From Roseiarcus sp031367195 (GTDB lineage Bacteria > Pseudomonadota > Alphaproteobacteria > Rhizobiales > Beijerinckiaceae): a DNA stretch of 64,000 nt. Position numbers and translations under genes: made by a program. The stretch is from contig JANLPL010000250.1 of assembly GCA_031367195.1 (NCBI GenBank), positions 1 to 64,000 of the forward strand, written 5' to 3'. Shown in pieces: positions 24,696 through 34,128 of the stretch (its first letter is position 1; each line of letters starts with the position of its first letter). The notes under the pieces are model-generated. The model did not search any database. It was not told the origin of the DNA and saw only the letters and a program-made list of their open reading frames with translations.

Positions 24696-26231
24696 ATGAA
24701 CAGCAAATTCCCTCGCGCGCTTGCGATGAACAACACGGTGTCAACCATGGCGGCGATCAGCAAATCGACCTGGACCGCGCTGGCGGCCGCAGCATTCGCG
24801 ACCGCGATCGGCGTCGCCGCTCCGGCCCGCGCGTCCGAGCCGCTTCCCTCGTCGTCGATTGCGATCGGACATGGCGAGATGAAGACCCTCCAGCTCGGCG
24901 TCGGTCGCTCGGTGATCGTCGATCTGCCCGAAGACGCGCAGGAAATCTTCGTCGGCGATCCCAAGATCGCCAATGCGATCGTGCGCTCCGCGCGCCGTCT
25001 CTATGTCTCCACGCTTGAGCCTGGCCAGACGACGATCTTCGCGCTCGCCGCCGACGGGCGCAAGATCGCGGTGCTGGAAGTCACGGTCGGCCGCGACGTC
25101 GGCGAATTGACGCGGCTGTTGAAGGCCTCCATTCCCAACAACGACATTCATGTCCGCACCGTCGGCGGCTCGATCATCCTCACCGGGTCGGTGGCCTCCG
25201 CCGGCGACGCACAGCAGGCGCTCGATATCGCGCAAGGGTTCGTCGCCGACGGCGGCCTCGCGGCGGCCGGGGCGCCCGGCGGCGGCGCGTCGGCGGCGGC
25301 GACTGGCGGCGGCAAGGTCGTCAACTCGCTGATGATCCGCGGCCTCGATCAGGTCAGCCTGCGCGTGACGATCTCGGAAATCCGCCGCGACGTGGTCAAG
25401 CAGCTCGGCGTCAACTATGCGGGCCTTGGCTCCAACGCCACGGGAGCCGGCTTCGGTGCCGGCGTGCCCAGCCTTTCGATCGCCAACCCGCTCGCGGTCA
25501 ACGGCGCGCTCGGCAACGCCGCCGCGATCGGCTGGAGCATGGCGGGCGAGCAGCTGAAAGCCACCATCAACGCCTTCGAGCAGGAAGGCGTCGCGCGCAC
25601 CCTTGCCGAGCCGACCGTGACCGCCGTCTCCGGCGAACGCGCCAAATTCCTCGCCGGCGGCACGATCCCCATTCCGGCCAGCGAAAACTGCCAGGCCGGC
25701 GTCTGTACGCTGGGCTACATTCAGCAACCCTACGGCGTGACGCTGAACTTCACGCCCGTAGTGCTGAGCCAGGGCCGCATCCAGCTCAGGGTCGCCACTG
25801 AAGTGACCGACATCGACTATTCCAAGAACATCAAGATCCTGGACACCGTGATCCCCGGCTTCCGCACGCGCAAGAACGAAACCACGGTCGAGCTGCCGTC
25901 GGGCGGGTCGATCGTCTCGGCGGGCCTGATTTCGACGCAGTCGAGCGCGGCCATCAGCGGCCTGCCGGGCCTGATGAATCTGCCGGTGCTCGGCGCGCTG
26001 TTCCGCTCGCGCGACTATCAGCGCCAGGAGACGGAGCTGCTGATCGTCGTCACGCCCTACATCGTTCATGCCGTGGATCCCAAGGACGTCGCCCGCGCCG
26101 ACCAGAACTTCGGCGACGCCAGCGATCCGCAAGGCTGGTTCCTCGGTCGCGTCAACCGCATCTATTCGAGCTCCGGCGGATTGCGTCCGATGCCCAGCTA
26201 TTCCGGCAAGGTCGGATTCATCACCGACTGA
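24696..26231 (+). CDS. cpaC: Tad pilus secretin CpaC/RcpA
   Basis: A 511-residue outer-membrane secretin forming the pore for the Flp pilus. A long signal sequence ends near A-R-A-S (about residue 46). An N-domain follows (G-R-S-V-I-V-D-L-P, then a BON-like part V-R-T-V-G-G-S-I-I-L-T-G-S-V), and the secretin core occupies about 210-460, with E-P-T-V-T-A-V-S-G and T-E-L-L-I-V-V-T-P-Y at the end. GAGGAGG precedes ATG 24696; internal ATGs at 24726 and 24747 are less likely. It follows cpaB by ten bases. Confidence 0.92.
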   Translation: MNSKFPRALAMNNTVSTMAAISKSTWTALAAAAFATAIGVAAPARASEPLPSSSIAIGHGEMKTLQLGVGRSVIVDLPEDAQEIFVGDPKIANAIVRSARRLYVSTLEPGQTTIFALAADGRKIAVLEVTVGRDVGELTRLLKASIPNNDIHVRTVGGSIILTGSVASAGDAQQALDIAQGFVADGGLAAAGAPGGGASAAATGGGKVVNSLMIRGLDQVSLRVTISEIRRDVVKQLGVNYAGLGSNATGAGFGAGVPSLSIANPLAVNGALGNAAAIGWSMAGEQLKATINAFEQEGVARTLAEPTVTAVSGERAKFLAGGTIPIPASENCQAGVCTLGYIQQPYGVTLNFTPVVLSQGRIQLRVATEVTDIDYSKNIKILDTVIPGFRTRKNETTVELPSGGSIVSAGLISTQSSAAISGLPGLMNLPVLGALFRSRDYQRQETELLIVVTPYIVHAVDPKDVARADQNFGDASDPQGWFLGRVNRIYSSSGGLRPMPSYSGKVGFITD

Positions 26232-26278
26232 AACGAACGCGAAACCCGGTTCTGCTCTTCTATTTGCGAGTCGATGAC

Positions 26279-27010
26279 ATGCTTCAGTGGATCACCAAAA
26301 GCGAGCGAACGGGCCGCCGCCTCTTGTCCGGCCTATGCCTCAGCGCGACCGCGCTGGCGCTGTCGGGCTGTCTGACCGGCGTGCAATACGCCTCGGACAA
26401 CCAGATCTCCGCCAGCGACTACCACGAGCGCCACCCGATCGTGCTCGGCAAAGCGGCCACCACGCTCGACCTCTTCCCGGTCGGCGGCAAGCTCGACGTC
26501 CTCTCCTCCGACAAGGTCAAGGCCTTCGCCGAGCGCTATCGCGACTTCGGTTCGGGCGAGGTGACGATCCTGACCCCCGCGGGCGATCGCTACAGCGGCC
26601 AGATCGTGCCCGATATCCGGCGCGAGCTTTACGCCAACGGCCTGCGCGGCTATGTCCAGGTTGGTTCCTATCCGGTTGAGGACGCAACGCTGGCGAGCCC
26701 GGTGCGGCTGGTGTTCCAGGGCCTGAAAGCCCATGTCGCGGACCGCTGCGGCCAATGGCCGACCGACCTCGCCTCCGGCACGTCAATCGAAAGCTGGAAG
26801 AACCAGTCCTACCCCAATTACGGCTGCGCCACGCAATCGGCCCTTGCCGCCCAGATCGACGATCCGCGTGATCTCGTGCAAGCGCGCGCCAGTGGCCCGC
26901 CCGACGAAGCGATGCGCCTGCGCGCGATCCAAAACGTCCGGAAGGGCGCCGATCCAGGCACGGATTGGAAGACGCAAACGACCACCATCGGTACGGTCGG
27001 GGGGGGCTGA
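26279..27010 (+). CDS. cpaD: Tad pilus lipoprotein CpaD
   Basis: A 243-residue outer-membrane lipoprotein. The lipobox L-S-G-C lies near residue 30 after a hydrophobic signal. The mature part carries the CpaD-typical Y-H-E-R-H-P-I-V-L and the C-terminal N-Y-G-C-A-T-Q-S-A-L-A-A-Q-I-D-D-P-R-D-L. ATG 26279 is preferred to an upstream in-frame TTG at 26264. It works with the CpaC secretin and lies directly between cpaC and cpaE. Confidence 0.88.
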   Translation: MLQWITKSERTGRRLLSGLCLSATALALSGCLTGVQYASDNQISASDYHERHPIVLGKAATTLDLFPVGGKLDVLSSDKVKAFAERYRDFGSGEVTILTPAGDRYSGQIVPDIRRELYANGLRGYVQVGSYPVEDATLASPVRLVFQGLKAHVADRCGQWPTDLASGTSIESWKNQSYPNYGCATQSALAAQIDDPRDLVQARASGPPDEAMRLRAIQNVRKGADPGTDWKTQTTTIGTVGGG

Positions 27011-27013
27011 TCC

Positions 27014-28285
27014 ATGCGCTCGCAGATGCTCGAAGACGCAACAAGCGTCAATTCGCAATCGACGACGCCGATCGCCCAGATCGATCCGGTGCCGCGCATA
27101 TCGATCCAGGCTTTTTGCGAATCGCCCGAAGCCGCCGCCGTCATCCAGGCGGCGATCGGCGACCGCCGTATGAGCAAGGCCCATGTCAAACAAAACATGG
27201 GCGGCGCGGCCGGCGCGGTCGAGGCTTACCGCAATGCGCCGACGCCCAACGTGATCGTCATCGAGGCGACCGCCGACCGCGAATTCCTCGTGTCCCAACT
27301 CGACGAACTGTCCGAATATTGTGACGCCGGCACCAAGGTCATCATCATCGGCAAGGTCAACGACATCATTCTCTATCGTCAGTTGATCGCGCGCGGGGTG
27401 AGCGAATATCTGGTGCTGCCGTTCGGCGTGGTCGATTTCGTCAGCGCCGTGTCGCAATTGTTCAGGACTCCAGGCGCCAAGCCGCTCGGCCGCGTCATCG
27501 CCGTGGTCGGCGCCAAGGGCGGCGTCGGCTCCTCGACCATCGCGCACAACGTCGCCTGGCACTTCGCCACCGGAATCGGCATGGACACGATCATCGCCGA
27601 TCTCGATCTCGGCTTCGGCACCGCCGGTCTCGACTTCAACCAGGATCCGCCGCAGGGCGTCGCTGAGGCGGTGTTCGCGCCCGATCGCGTCGACACCACC
27701 CTGGTTGACCGCCTGTTGTCGAAATGCGGCGACAACCTGCATCTGCTGGCCGCGCCCGCGATGCTCGACCGGCTTTACGATTTCGGCGAAACCGCGTTCG
27801 ACTCGCTGATGGACTCGATGCGCGCCTCCACGCCCTGGGTCGTGCTCGACGTGCCGCATGGCTGGAACGGGTGGACGCGGCGCACGCTGGTCGCCGCCGA
27901 CGAGGTGATCGTCGTCGCGCAGCCCGATCTCGCCAATCTGCGCAACGCCAAGAACATCATCGACAACATCCGCAGCGCCCGCCCGCACGACCGCCCGCCA
28001 CGCCTGATCCTCAACAATGTCGGCATCCCCAAGCGGCCCGAGATTCCGGTCGCCGACTTCTCCAAGACCATCGAGATGGAGCCGACCGCGATCATCGCCC
28101 ATGACGCGAAATTGTTCGGCTCGGCGGCCAATAACGGGCAGATGATCGCGGAGATCGAGCCTAAGGGCAAGGTCGCCGAAACCTTCGCCGCGCTCGCCGG
28201 CATGATCGCCGGACGCACCGAAGTGAAGAAGCAGAAGCGGGGTCTGTTCGACCCGTTCCTGGCGAAATTGACCAAGAAGGCGTGA
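27014..28285 (+). CDS. cpaE: Pilus assembly ATPase CpaE/TadZ
   Basis: A 423-residue MinD/ParA-like protein that positions the Tad machine. The N-terminal part (about 30-150) is an atypical receiver-like domain (N-V-I-V-I-E-A-T, K-V-I-I-I-G-K). The ATPase follows with a deviant Walker A, K-G-G-V-G-S-S, where the usual final T is S, and D-L-D-L-G-F-G-T-A-G as the Walker A' strand. V-V-L-D-V-P-H-G-W-N is the Walker B. It begins three bases after cpaD. Confidence 0.9.
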   Translation: MRSQMLEDATSVNSQSTTPIAQIDPVPRISIQAFCESPEAAAVIQAAIGDRRMSKAHVKQNMGGAAGAVEAYRNAPTPNVIVIEATADREFLVSQLDELSEYCDAGTKVIIIGKVNDIILYRQLIARGVSEYLVLPFGVVDFVSAVSQLFRTPGAKPLGRVIAVVGAKGGVGSSTIAHNVAWHFATGIGMDTIIADLDLGFGTAGLDFNQDPPQGVAEAVFAPDRVDTTLVDRLLSKCGDNLHLLAAPAMLDRLYDFGETAFDSLMDSMRASTPWVVLDVPHGWNGWTRRTLVAADEVIVVAQPDLANLRNAKNIIDNIRSARPHDRPPRLILNNVGIPKRPEIPVADFSKTIEMEPTAIIAHDAKLFGSAANNGQMIAEIEPKGKVAETFAALAGMIAGRTEVKKQKRGLFDPFLAKLTKKA

Positions 28286-28346
28286 GCGGCCAAGGCCGCT
28301 CGCATTTCCCTGGAGGCTAGCCCTTCGGCAATCGGGAAGATGGAAC

Positions 28347-29780
28347 ATGTTCGGTAAGCGTGCCCATCAAGGAGTCGCCGTAGCGCCCGTCGCCGCGCCG
28401 GCTCCTGCGTCATCGAATTCTGAACCGCAGCGCGGCGCGGCGCCGTCGCCGCCGCCCCCCGCCATCGCCCGCGAAGGCGAGCAGCGGCCGGAAAGCTATT
28501 TTCAGACCAAAGCCATGATTTTCAGCGCGCTGATCGAGGCGATCGACCTCTCCGCGCTGTCGAAGCTCGATCAGGAAAGCGCGCGCGAAGAAATTCGCGA
28601 CATCGTGCACGAAATCGTCACGATCAAGAATCTCGTGCTCTCCATCGCCGAGCAGGAGGATCTGCTCGACGACATCTGCAACGACGTGCTCGGCTTCGGT
28701 CCGCTCGAACCGCTGCTGGCGCGCGACGACATCGCCGACATCATGGTCAACGGGCCGACCCGCACCTTCATCGAAGTCGGCGGCAAGATCCAGCTCACCA
28801 ACGTGCGCTTTCGCGACAATGCGCAGCTGATGAACATCTGCCAGCGCATTGTCAGCCAGGTCGGCCGGCGCGTCGACGAAGCCTCGCCGATCTGCGACGC
28901 GCGCCTGCTCGACGGCTCCCGCGTCAACGTCATCGCCCCCCCGCTCGCCATCGACGGCGCCGTGCTGACCATCCGCAAATTCAAGAAGGACAAGCTGACG
29001 CTCGACCAGCTCGTCCGCTTCGGCGCGATCTCCAACGCCGGCGCCGAGATCCTGAAAATCATCGGCCGCGTTCGCTGCAACGTCGTTATTTCCGGCGGCA
29101 CCGGCTCCGGCAAGACGACGCTGCTCAACTGTCTGACCAACTATATCGACGTCGGCGAACGCGTCATCACCTGCGAGGACGCCGCTGAGCTGCAACTGCA
29201 ACAGCCGCACGTGGTGCGGCTGGAGACGCGGCCGCCCAATCTAGAGGGCGTCGGCCAGATCACCATGCGCGATCTCGTCAAGAACTGTCTGCGTATGCGC
29301 CCCGAACGGATCATCGTGGGCGAAGTGCGCGGACCCGAGGCGTTCGATCTGTTGCAGGCGATGAACACCGGCCACGACGGCTCGATGGGCACGCTGCACG
29401 CCAATAGCCCCCGCGAGGCGCTCAGCCGTATGGAATCCATGATCACCATGGGCGGCTTCTCCCTGCCGATGAAGACGATCCGCGAGATGATTGTGTCCTC
29501 GGTCGATGTCATCGTCCAGGCCGCGCGCCTGCGCGACGGCTCGCGTCGCATCACCCACATCACCGAGGTGATGGGGATGGAAGGCGACACCGTCATCACC
29601 CAGGATCTGTTCGTTTACGAGCTTATCGGCGAGGACGCGCAAGGCAAGCTCAAAGGGCGCCATCGTTCGACCGGCGTCGGCCGACCGCGCTTCTGGGACC
29701 GCGCACGCTACTACGGCGAGGAGAAGCGGCTTGCCGCCGCGCTCGACTCGGCGGAGATCAAGGACGTCGAGACGTTCTGA
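28347..29780 (+). CDS. cpaF: Tad pilus ATPase CpaF/TadA
   Basis: A 477-residue secretion ATPase of the VirB11/GspE superfamily that powers pilus extension and retraction. Walker A is S-G-G-T-G-S-G-K-T-T-L-L-N, the Asp box is V-I-T-C-E-D-A-A-E-L, Walker B is I-I-V-G-E-V-R-G-P-E-A and the His box is G-T-L-H-A-N-S-P-R-E-A. The N-terminal 90 residues are a proline/alanine-rich linker plus a helical bundle, as in other CpaF proteins. Length is normal. It sits between cpaE and tadB. Confidence 0.93.
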   Translation: MFGKRAHQGVAVAPVAAPAPASSNSEPQRGAAPSPPPPAIAREGEQRPESYFQTKAMIFSALIEAIDLSALSKLDQESAREEIRDIVHEIVTIKNLVLSIAEQEDLLDDICNDVLGFGPLEPLLARDDIADIMVNGPTRTFIEVGGKIQLTNVRFRDNAQLMNICQRIVSQVGRRVDEASPICDARLLDGSRVNVIAPPLAIDGAVLTIRKFKKDKLTLDQLVRFGAISNAGAEILKIIGRVRCNVVISGGTGSGKTTLLNCLTNYIDVGERVITCEDAAELQLQQPHVVRLETRPPNLEGVGQITMRDLVKNCLRMRPERIIVGEVRGPEAFDLLQAMNTGHDGSMGTLHANSPREALSRMESMITMGGFSLPMKTIREMIVSSVDVIVQAARLRDGSRRITHITEVMGMEGDTVITQDLFVYELIGEDAQGKLKGRHRSTGVGRPRFWDRARYYGEEKRLAAALDSAEIKDVETF

Positions 29781-29798
29781 CGCAAAGGCGAATAGGTC

Positions 29799-30755
29799 AT
29801 GAATTTCGCGCTCGTTTTCGCATTGCTGTTCGCATTGGCCATTGGCGGCCTGGCGATGGTTTTTGTCAGTGGCGACGATACCGCCACCAGGCGCCGCGCC
29901 GCGCTGACAAAACCCAGCCGCAAGGCGTTTGACGCGGTCAACGACCGCGCCGCCAAGAAGAAACAGATCGCCGAAAGCCTGGCCCATATCGACAGAAAGG
30001 CCAAAAACCGTCGCGTCGATTTGCAGACGCGGATCGAGCAGGCTGGCTGGACGATTCGCAAGGGGCCGTTCATCCTCATTTTCGTCGCCCTCGCCATCGT
30101 CGTCTCCGGGCTCACCCTTTTCAAGTCAGGCAACCCGATCGTCGCCGGCCTGATGGCGATCTCGATTGGCTTCGGTCTGCCCAATCTCGTGCTGTCGCGC
30201 ATGAAAACGCGGCGCATCAAGAAATTCATCGACCATCTGCCATCCGCGCTCGACATCATCGTGCGCGGCGTGCGCGCCGGTCTTCCCGTCAACGATACGC
30301 TACGCATCATCGCCAACGAGGCGCAGGAGCCGGTGAAGTCCGAGTTCCGCCGCGTCGTCGAGCAGCAGTCGCTCGGCATCTCTGTTCCCGAGGCGTTGCA
30401 GAAAATGGCGCGCCGCGTGCCGGCCACGGAGACCAATTTCTTCGCCATCGTGATCGAGATTCAGTCCAAGGCGGGCGGCAATCTGTCGGAGGCGGTCGGC
30501 AACCTCTCCAAGACGGTGCGCGACCGCAAGAAGATGCGCTCCAAGATCGGCGCCATGTCGATGGAGGCGTTGGCTTCCGCCGCCATCATCGGCGCGGTGC
30601 CGTTCCTGGTCACCGGCGCGCTCTATATGACAGCGCCGGTCTATATGAGCCTGCTGTTCACCACGAGCCACGGGCGCATCATCACCATCATCGGGCTGTG
30701 CTGGATGGCGATCGGCGGCGCGATGATGAAAAAAATGATCAACTTCGACTTCTAG
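29799..30755 (+). CDS. tadB: Tad inner-membrane platform protein TadB
   Basis: A 318-residue GspF-type platform protein. One helix is at the extreme N-terminus, a pair at about 85-125, and two at the C-terminus. The cytosolic GspF domain includes L-P-S-A-L-D-I-I-V-R-G-V-R-A-G and F-A-I-V-I-E-I-Q-S-K-A-G-G-N-L-S-E, both hallmarks of the T2SSF family. It follows cpaF by 18 bases and precedes tadC by 12. Confidence 0.9.
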   Translation: MNFALVFALLFALAIGGLAMVFVSGDDTATRRRAALTKPSRKAFDAVNDRAAKKKQIAESLAHIDRKAKNRRVDLQTRIEQAGWTIRKGPFILIFVALAIVVSGLTLFKSGNPIVAGLMAISIGFGLPNLVLSRMKTRRIKKFIDHLPSALDIIVRGVRAGLPVNDTLRIIANEAQEPVKSEFRRVVEQQSLGISVPEALQKMARRVPATETNFFAIVIEIQSKAGGNLSEAVGNLSKTVRDRKKMRSKIGAMSMEALASAAIIGAVPFLVTGALYMTAPVYMSLLFTTSHGRIITIIGLCWMAIGGAMMKKMINFDF

Positions 30756-30767
30756 GATTGCCCGGCC

Positions 30768-31748
30768 ATGATGGACCAGATTCTCGCGAAGCTCGGCGAC
30801 CCCGGTTTCCTCGTCTCGTTACTGGTGTCGCTGGGCTGCGCCACCACCGTGCTGCTCGCCTTCATGCCGCTCCTGCAAAAGGACGACATGTCCCGCCGCA
30901 TCAAATCGGTCTCCACCGAGCGCGAGCGCATTCGTATGCGCGAGCGCGAGCGGCTCGCCGCCGTCAATCAGCCCAGGTTCGCCCTGCGCCACAAGACCGG
31001 CGGTCTGTCGAAGCAACTCGTCGAAGCGCTTAACCTCGACACCTGGCTCAACACCGACACGGCGAAGATGAAGCTGGCGATGGCTGGCTTTCGCGGTCAG
31101 GGCGCGGAGAACGCGTTTCTGGCTTACCGGCTGGCGGCGCCGATCCTGTTTTTCATTTTCGGCGTGGTCTATTTCTTCTTCCTCGCCCACTTGCAATGGT
31201 CCTTCCTGATGCGGGGCGGCGCATCGCTCGCCTGCGCCTATCTCGGCATCAAGGCGCCTGAATTGTTCCTCAGCAACAAGATTGCAAAACGCCAGAAACG
31301 GATGTCGCGCGCCTATCCCAACATGGTGGATTTGCTGATCATCTGCGCCGAATCCGGTATGTCGATCGAGCACGCCGTGCGCAAGGTGGGCCAGGAGATC
31401 GGCGCTGAAAGTATCGAGATGGCCGAGGAAATGTCATTGCTCGCGGCGGAGATGTCCTATCTCGAACACCGGCGGATCGCGCTCGAAAACTTGACTTTGC
31501 GCACCGGCATCGATGCGATCAAGCAACTGACGACCGTGTTGATCCAGTCGGAAAAATACGGCACGCCGCTCGGCGCCGCCTTGCGCGTATTGGCGCAGGA
31601 AAGCCGCGACGCCCGGCTGACGGCGGCGGAGAAGAAAGCGGCCGCGCTGCCGCCCTCGCTGACGGTGCCGATGATCGTGTTCTTCCTGCCCGGTCTGTTC
31701 TGCGCGATTCTCACCCCCGCCATCGTCCAGATCAACCACTGGAACTGA
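30768..31748 (+). CDS. tadC: Tad inner-membrane platform protein TadC
   Basis: A 326-residue second GspF-type platform protein, partner of TadB. Features are the N-terminal helix L-V-S-L-G-C-A-T-T-V-L-L-A-F, a helix pair at about 120-160, and a T2SSF domain with Y-P-N-M-V-D-L-L-I-I-C-A-E-S-G-M-S-I-E. The C-terminal anchor starts at L-T-V-P-M-I-V-F-F-L-P. It ends the recognisable tad run; no tadD, tadE or tadF follows. Confidence 0.9.
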   Translation: MMDQILAKLGDPGFLVSLLVSLGCATTVLLAFMPLLQKDDMSRRIKSVSTERERIRMRERERLAAVNQPRFALRHKTGGLSKQLVEALNLDTWLNTDTAKMKLAMAGFRGQGAENAFLAYRLAAPILFFIFGVVYFFFLAHLQWSFLMRGGASLACAYLGIKAPELFLSNKIAKRQKRMSRAYPNMVDLLIICAESGMSIEHAVRKVGQEIGAESIEMAEEMSLLAAEMSYLEHRRIALENLTLRTGIDAIKQLTTVLIQSEKYGTPLGAALRVLAQESRDARLTAAEKKAAALPPSLTVPMIVFFLPGLFCAILTPAIVQINHWN

Positions 31749-31759
31749 CAGGGAATTTT

Positions 31760-31783
31760 CCGCCCCGGTTGCGTCTGGGGCGG
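31760..31783 (+). other. Hairpin downstream of tadC
   Basis: A 7-bp G/C stem (CCGCCCC at 31760-31766, GGGGCGG at 31777-31783) with a 10-base loop lies 11 bases after the tadC stop and just before the helicase gene. No T-run follows, so it may be a weak transcript end or mRNA-stabilising hairpin rather than a classical terminator. Confidence 0.4.
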
Positions 31784-31803
31784 GATAAGCGCATCCTGCG
31801 CGG

Positions 31804-34098
31804 ATGTCCGCCGAAAACTCCGCCCGCCTGTCGATCTCGGAGCGCGCGCGCCCCCGTGCGCCCGTGTCCTATCTCGATTCGCTGAACCCCGAGCAGCGCC
31901 GCGCTGTCGAGGCGCTCGACGGACCGGTGCTGGTGCTGGCCGGCGCCGGCGTCGGCAAAACCCGGGTTCTGACCACGCGCATCGCGCATATGCTGAGACT
32001 GGGCCGCGCGCGCGGCCAGGAGATTCTGGCCGTCACCTTCACCAACAAGGCCGCGCGCGAAATGCGCGAGCGCATCGAGGCGCTGACGGGCGTGCCCGAC
32101 GGAATGCCGTGGATGGGCACGTTCCACTCCATCGGCGCCAAGATCCTGCGCCGCCATGCCGAGCTGGTCGGCCTGAAACCCAATTTCACCATTCTCGACA
32201 CCGACGACCAGTTGCGCCTGCTCAAGCAACTCCTCAAGGCCGAGAACATCGACGAGAAACGCTGGCCGGCGCGTGCGCTTGCGGGTTGCATCGACGATTG
32301 GAAGAACCGGGGCCTAAGTCCCGCCGACATCGGGGCGCGCGAAGCGGCGGCGTTCGCCAACGGCCTCGGGGCCAAACTCTATAAGGCCTATCAGGCGCGG
32401 CTGAAGACGCTCAACGCCGTCGATTTCGGCGATCTGTTGCTGGAGGCGCTGCGGCTGTTTCGCGACAATTCCGACGTGTTGGCGACCTATCAGGAGCGCT
32501 TCCGCTACATTCTGGTTGACGAATATCAGGACACCAACGTCGTCCAATATCTGTGGCTGCGTCTGCTCGCGCAGAAGCGGCGCAATCTTTGCTGCGTCGG
32601 CGACGACGACCAGTCGATCTATGGCTGGCGCGGCGCCGAGGTCGAGAACATCCTCGGCTTCGAGCGCGATTTTCCCGACGCGACGGTGATCCGACTGGAG
32701 CGCAACTATCGCTCCACCGGCCACATTCTCGGCCTCGCTTCCGGCCTGATCGCGCACAACCGCAAGCGCCTCGGCAAGACCCTGTTCACCGGCGCCGAGC
32801 CTGGGCCCAAGCCGACCGTGCGCGGCGTGCAGGATTCGCGCGGGGAAGCGCGCGAGATCGGCGACGAGATCGAGGCTGAGCAGTCAAAGGGCGCCTCGCT
32901 CGCCGACATGGCGATCCTGGTGCGCGCCTCGTTCCAGATGCGCGAATTCGAGGAGCGCTTCATCGAGATCGGCGTGCCCTATCGCGTGATCGGCGGCCCG
33001 CGTTTCTACGAACGCGCCGAAATCCGCGACGCGCTCGCCTATCTCCGCATCGTCGCCCAGCCCGACGACGATCTCGCCTTCGAGCGCATCTACAACACCC
33101 CGCGCCGGGGTCTTGGCGAGGCGACGCTGGCGATCCTGCATGGCGCCGGCCGCGCCGTGTCCGTCTCGCTGACGATGGCTGCCCGCCGCATGATCGAGAC
33201 CGACGAGTTGAAGGCCAGGCCGCGCCAGATCTTACGCGATCTCCTGGCCGATTTTGAGCGCTGGCGCGCGCGCGCCGCCGTTGTCTCGGTCGAGGAGCTC
33301 GCCCGGCTCGTCGTCGAGGAGAGCGGCCTGATCCAGATGTGGAAGGCGGAGAAGACGCCGGATGCCGAGGGGAGGCTGGAAAACCTCAAGGAACTCGTGC
33401 GCTCGATGGCGGACTTTCCGACCCTCGACGCCTTCCTCGAACATGTCGCGCTGGTCACCGACGCCGAGCGCGACGATGCCGGCCCGCGCGTGTCGATCAT
33501 GACCCTGCACGCCGCCAAGGGTCTCGAATTCGATGTCGTGTTCCTGCCCGGCTGGGAGGAGGGACTGTTTCCGCACCAGCGCGCGGTCGATGAAAGCGGG
33601 CTGGCCGGGCTCGAAGAGGAGCGTCGCCTCGCCTATGTCGGCATCACGCGCGCGCGACGCCGCATCGCGATCTATTTCGCCTCCAACCGGCGCGTGCGCG
33701 GCCTGTGGCAATCCTCGCCGCCGTCGCGCTTTCTCGACGAACTGCCGGAGGCGCATGTCGCGGTGGTGGAGCGCGCCGATCCGCCGACCTACGGCTATGC
33801 CTCGCGCTTCGACGAAGGCGTGTTTTCGGGGCGCCGCTACGACACGCCCGGCTGGAAACGCGCGCAGGAGCGCGCGCAGTCGCCGGGCTATCAGCGGCCC
33901 GCGCCGCCGCGCGTGATCGAGGGGCGCGCGCTCGCGCTGGCCACGGAGACATCCGCCTATCGCCCCGGCGAGCGCGTGTTTCACCAGAAATTCGGCCCCG
34001 GCTTGGTCTGCGGCGTCGACGGCGCCAAATTGACGGTGGAATTCGATCACGCAGGTCGCAAAATGGTGCTCGACAGCTTTTTGTCCCGCGAGGGCTGA
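31804..34098 (+). CDS. uvrD: UvrD/PcrA-type DNA helicase
   Basis: A 764-residue superfamily 1A 3'-5' helicase. All motifs are present in order: I A-G-A-G-V-G-K-T-R, Ia T-F-T-N-K-A-A-R-E-M, II V-D-E-Y-Q-D-T-N, III G-D-D-D-Q-S-I-Y-G-W-R-G-A, IV L-E-R-N-Y-R-S, V T-L-H-A-A-K-G-L-E-F and VI Y-V-G-I-T-R-A-R-R. The C-terminus ends in the Tudor-like V-F-H-Q-K-F-G-P-G segment typical of UvrD/PcrA. It would act in nucleotide-excision and mismatch repair. The gene is clearly separate in function from the tad genes before it. Confidence 0.92.
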   Translation: MSAENSARLSISERARPRAPVSYLDSLNPEQRRAVEALDGPVLVLAGAGVGKTRVLTTRIAHMLRLGRARGQEILAVTFTNKAAREMRERIEALTGVPDGMPWMGTFHSIGAKILRRHAELVGLKPNFTILDTDDQLRLLKQLLKAENIDEKRWPARALAGCIDDWKNRGLSPADIGAREAAAFANGLGAKLYKAYQARLKTLNAVDFGDLLLEALRLFRDNSDVLATYQERFRYILVDEYQDTNVVQYLWLRLLAQKRRNLCCVGDDDQSIYGWRGAEVENILGFERDFPDATVIRLERNYRSTGHILGLASGLIAHNRKRLGKTLFTGAEPGPKPTVRGVQDSRGEAREIGDEIEAEQSKGASLADMAILVRASFQMREFEERFIEIGVPYRVIGGPRFYERAEIRDALAYLRIVAQPDDDLAFERIYNTPRRGLGEATLAILHGAGRAVSVSLTMAARRMIETDELKARPRQILRDLLADFERWRARAAVVSVEELARLVVEESGLIQMWKAEKTPDAEGRLENLKELVRSMADFPTLDAFLEHVALVTDAERDDAGPRVSIMTLHAAKGLEFDVVFLPGWEEGLFPHQRAVDESGLAGLEEERRLAYVGITRARRRIAIYFASNRRVRGLWQSSPPSRFLDELPEAHVAVVERADPPTYGYASRFDEGVFSGRRYDTPGWKRAQERAQSPGYQRPAPPRVIEGRALALATETSAYRPGERVFHQKFGPGLVCGVDGAKLTVEFDHAGRKMVLDSFLSREG

Positions 34099-34128
34099 GC
34101 GGCGCGCAGCGTAAAACAAGGGGAAAAC

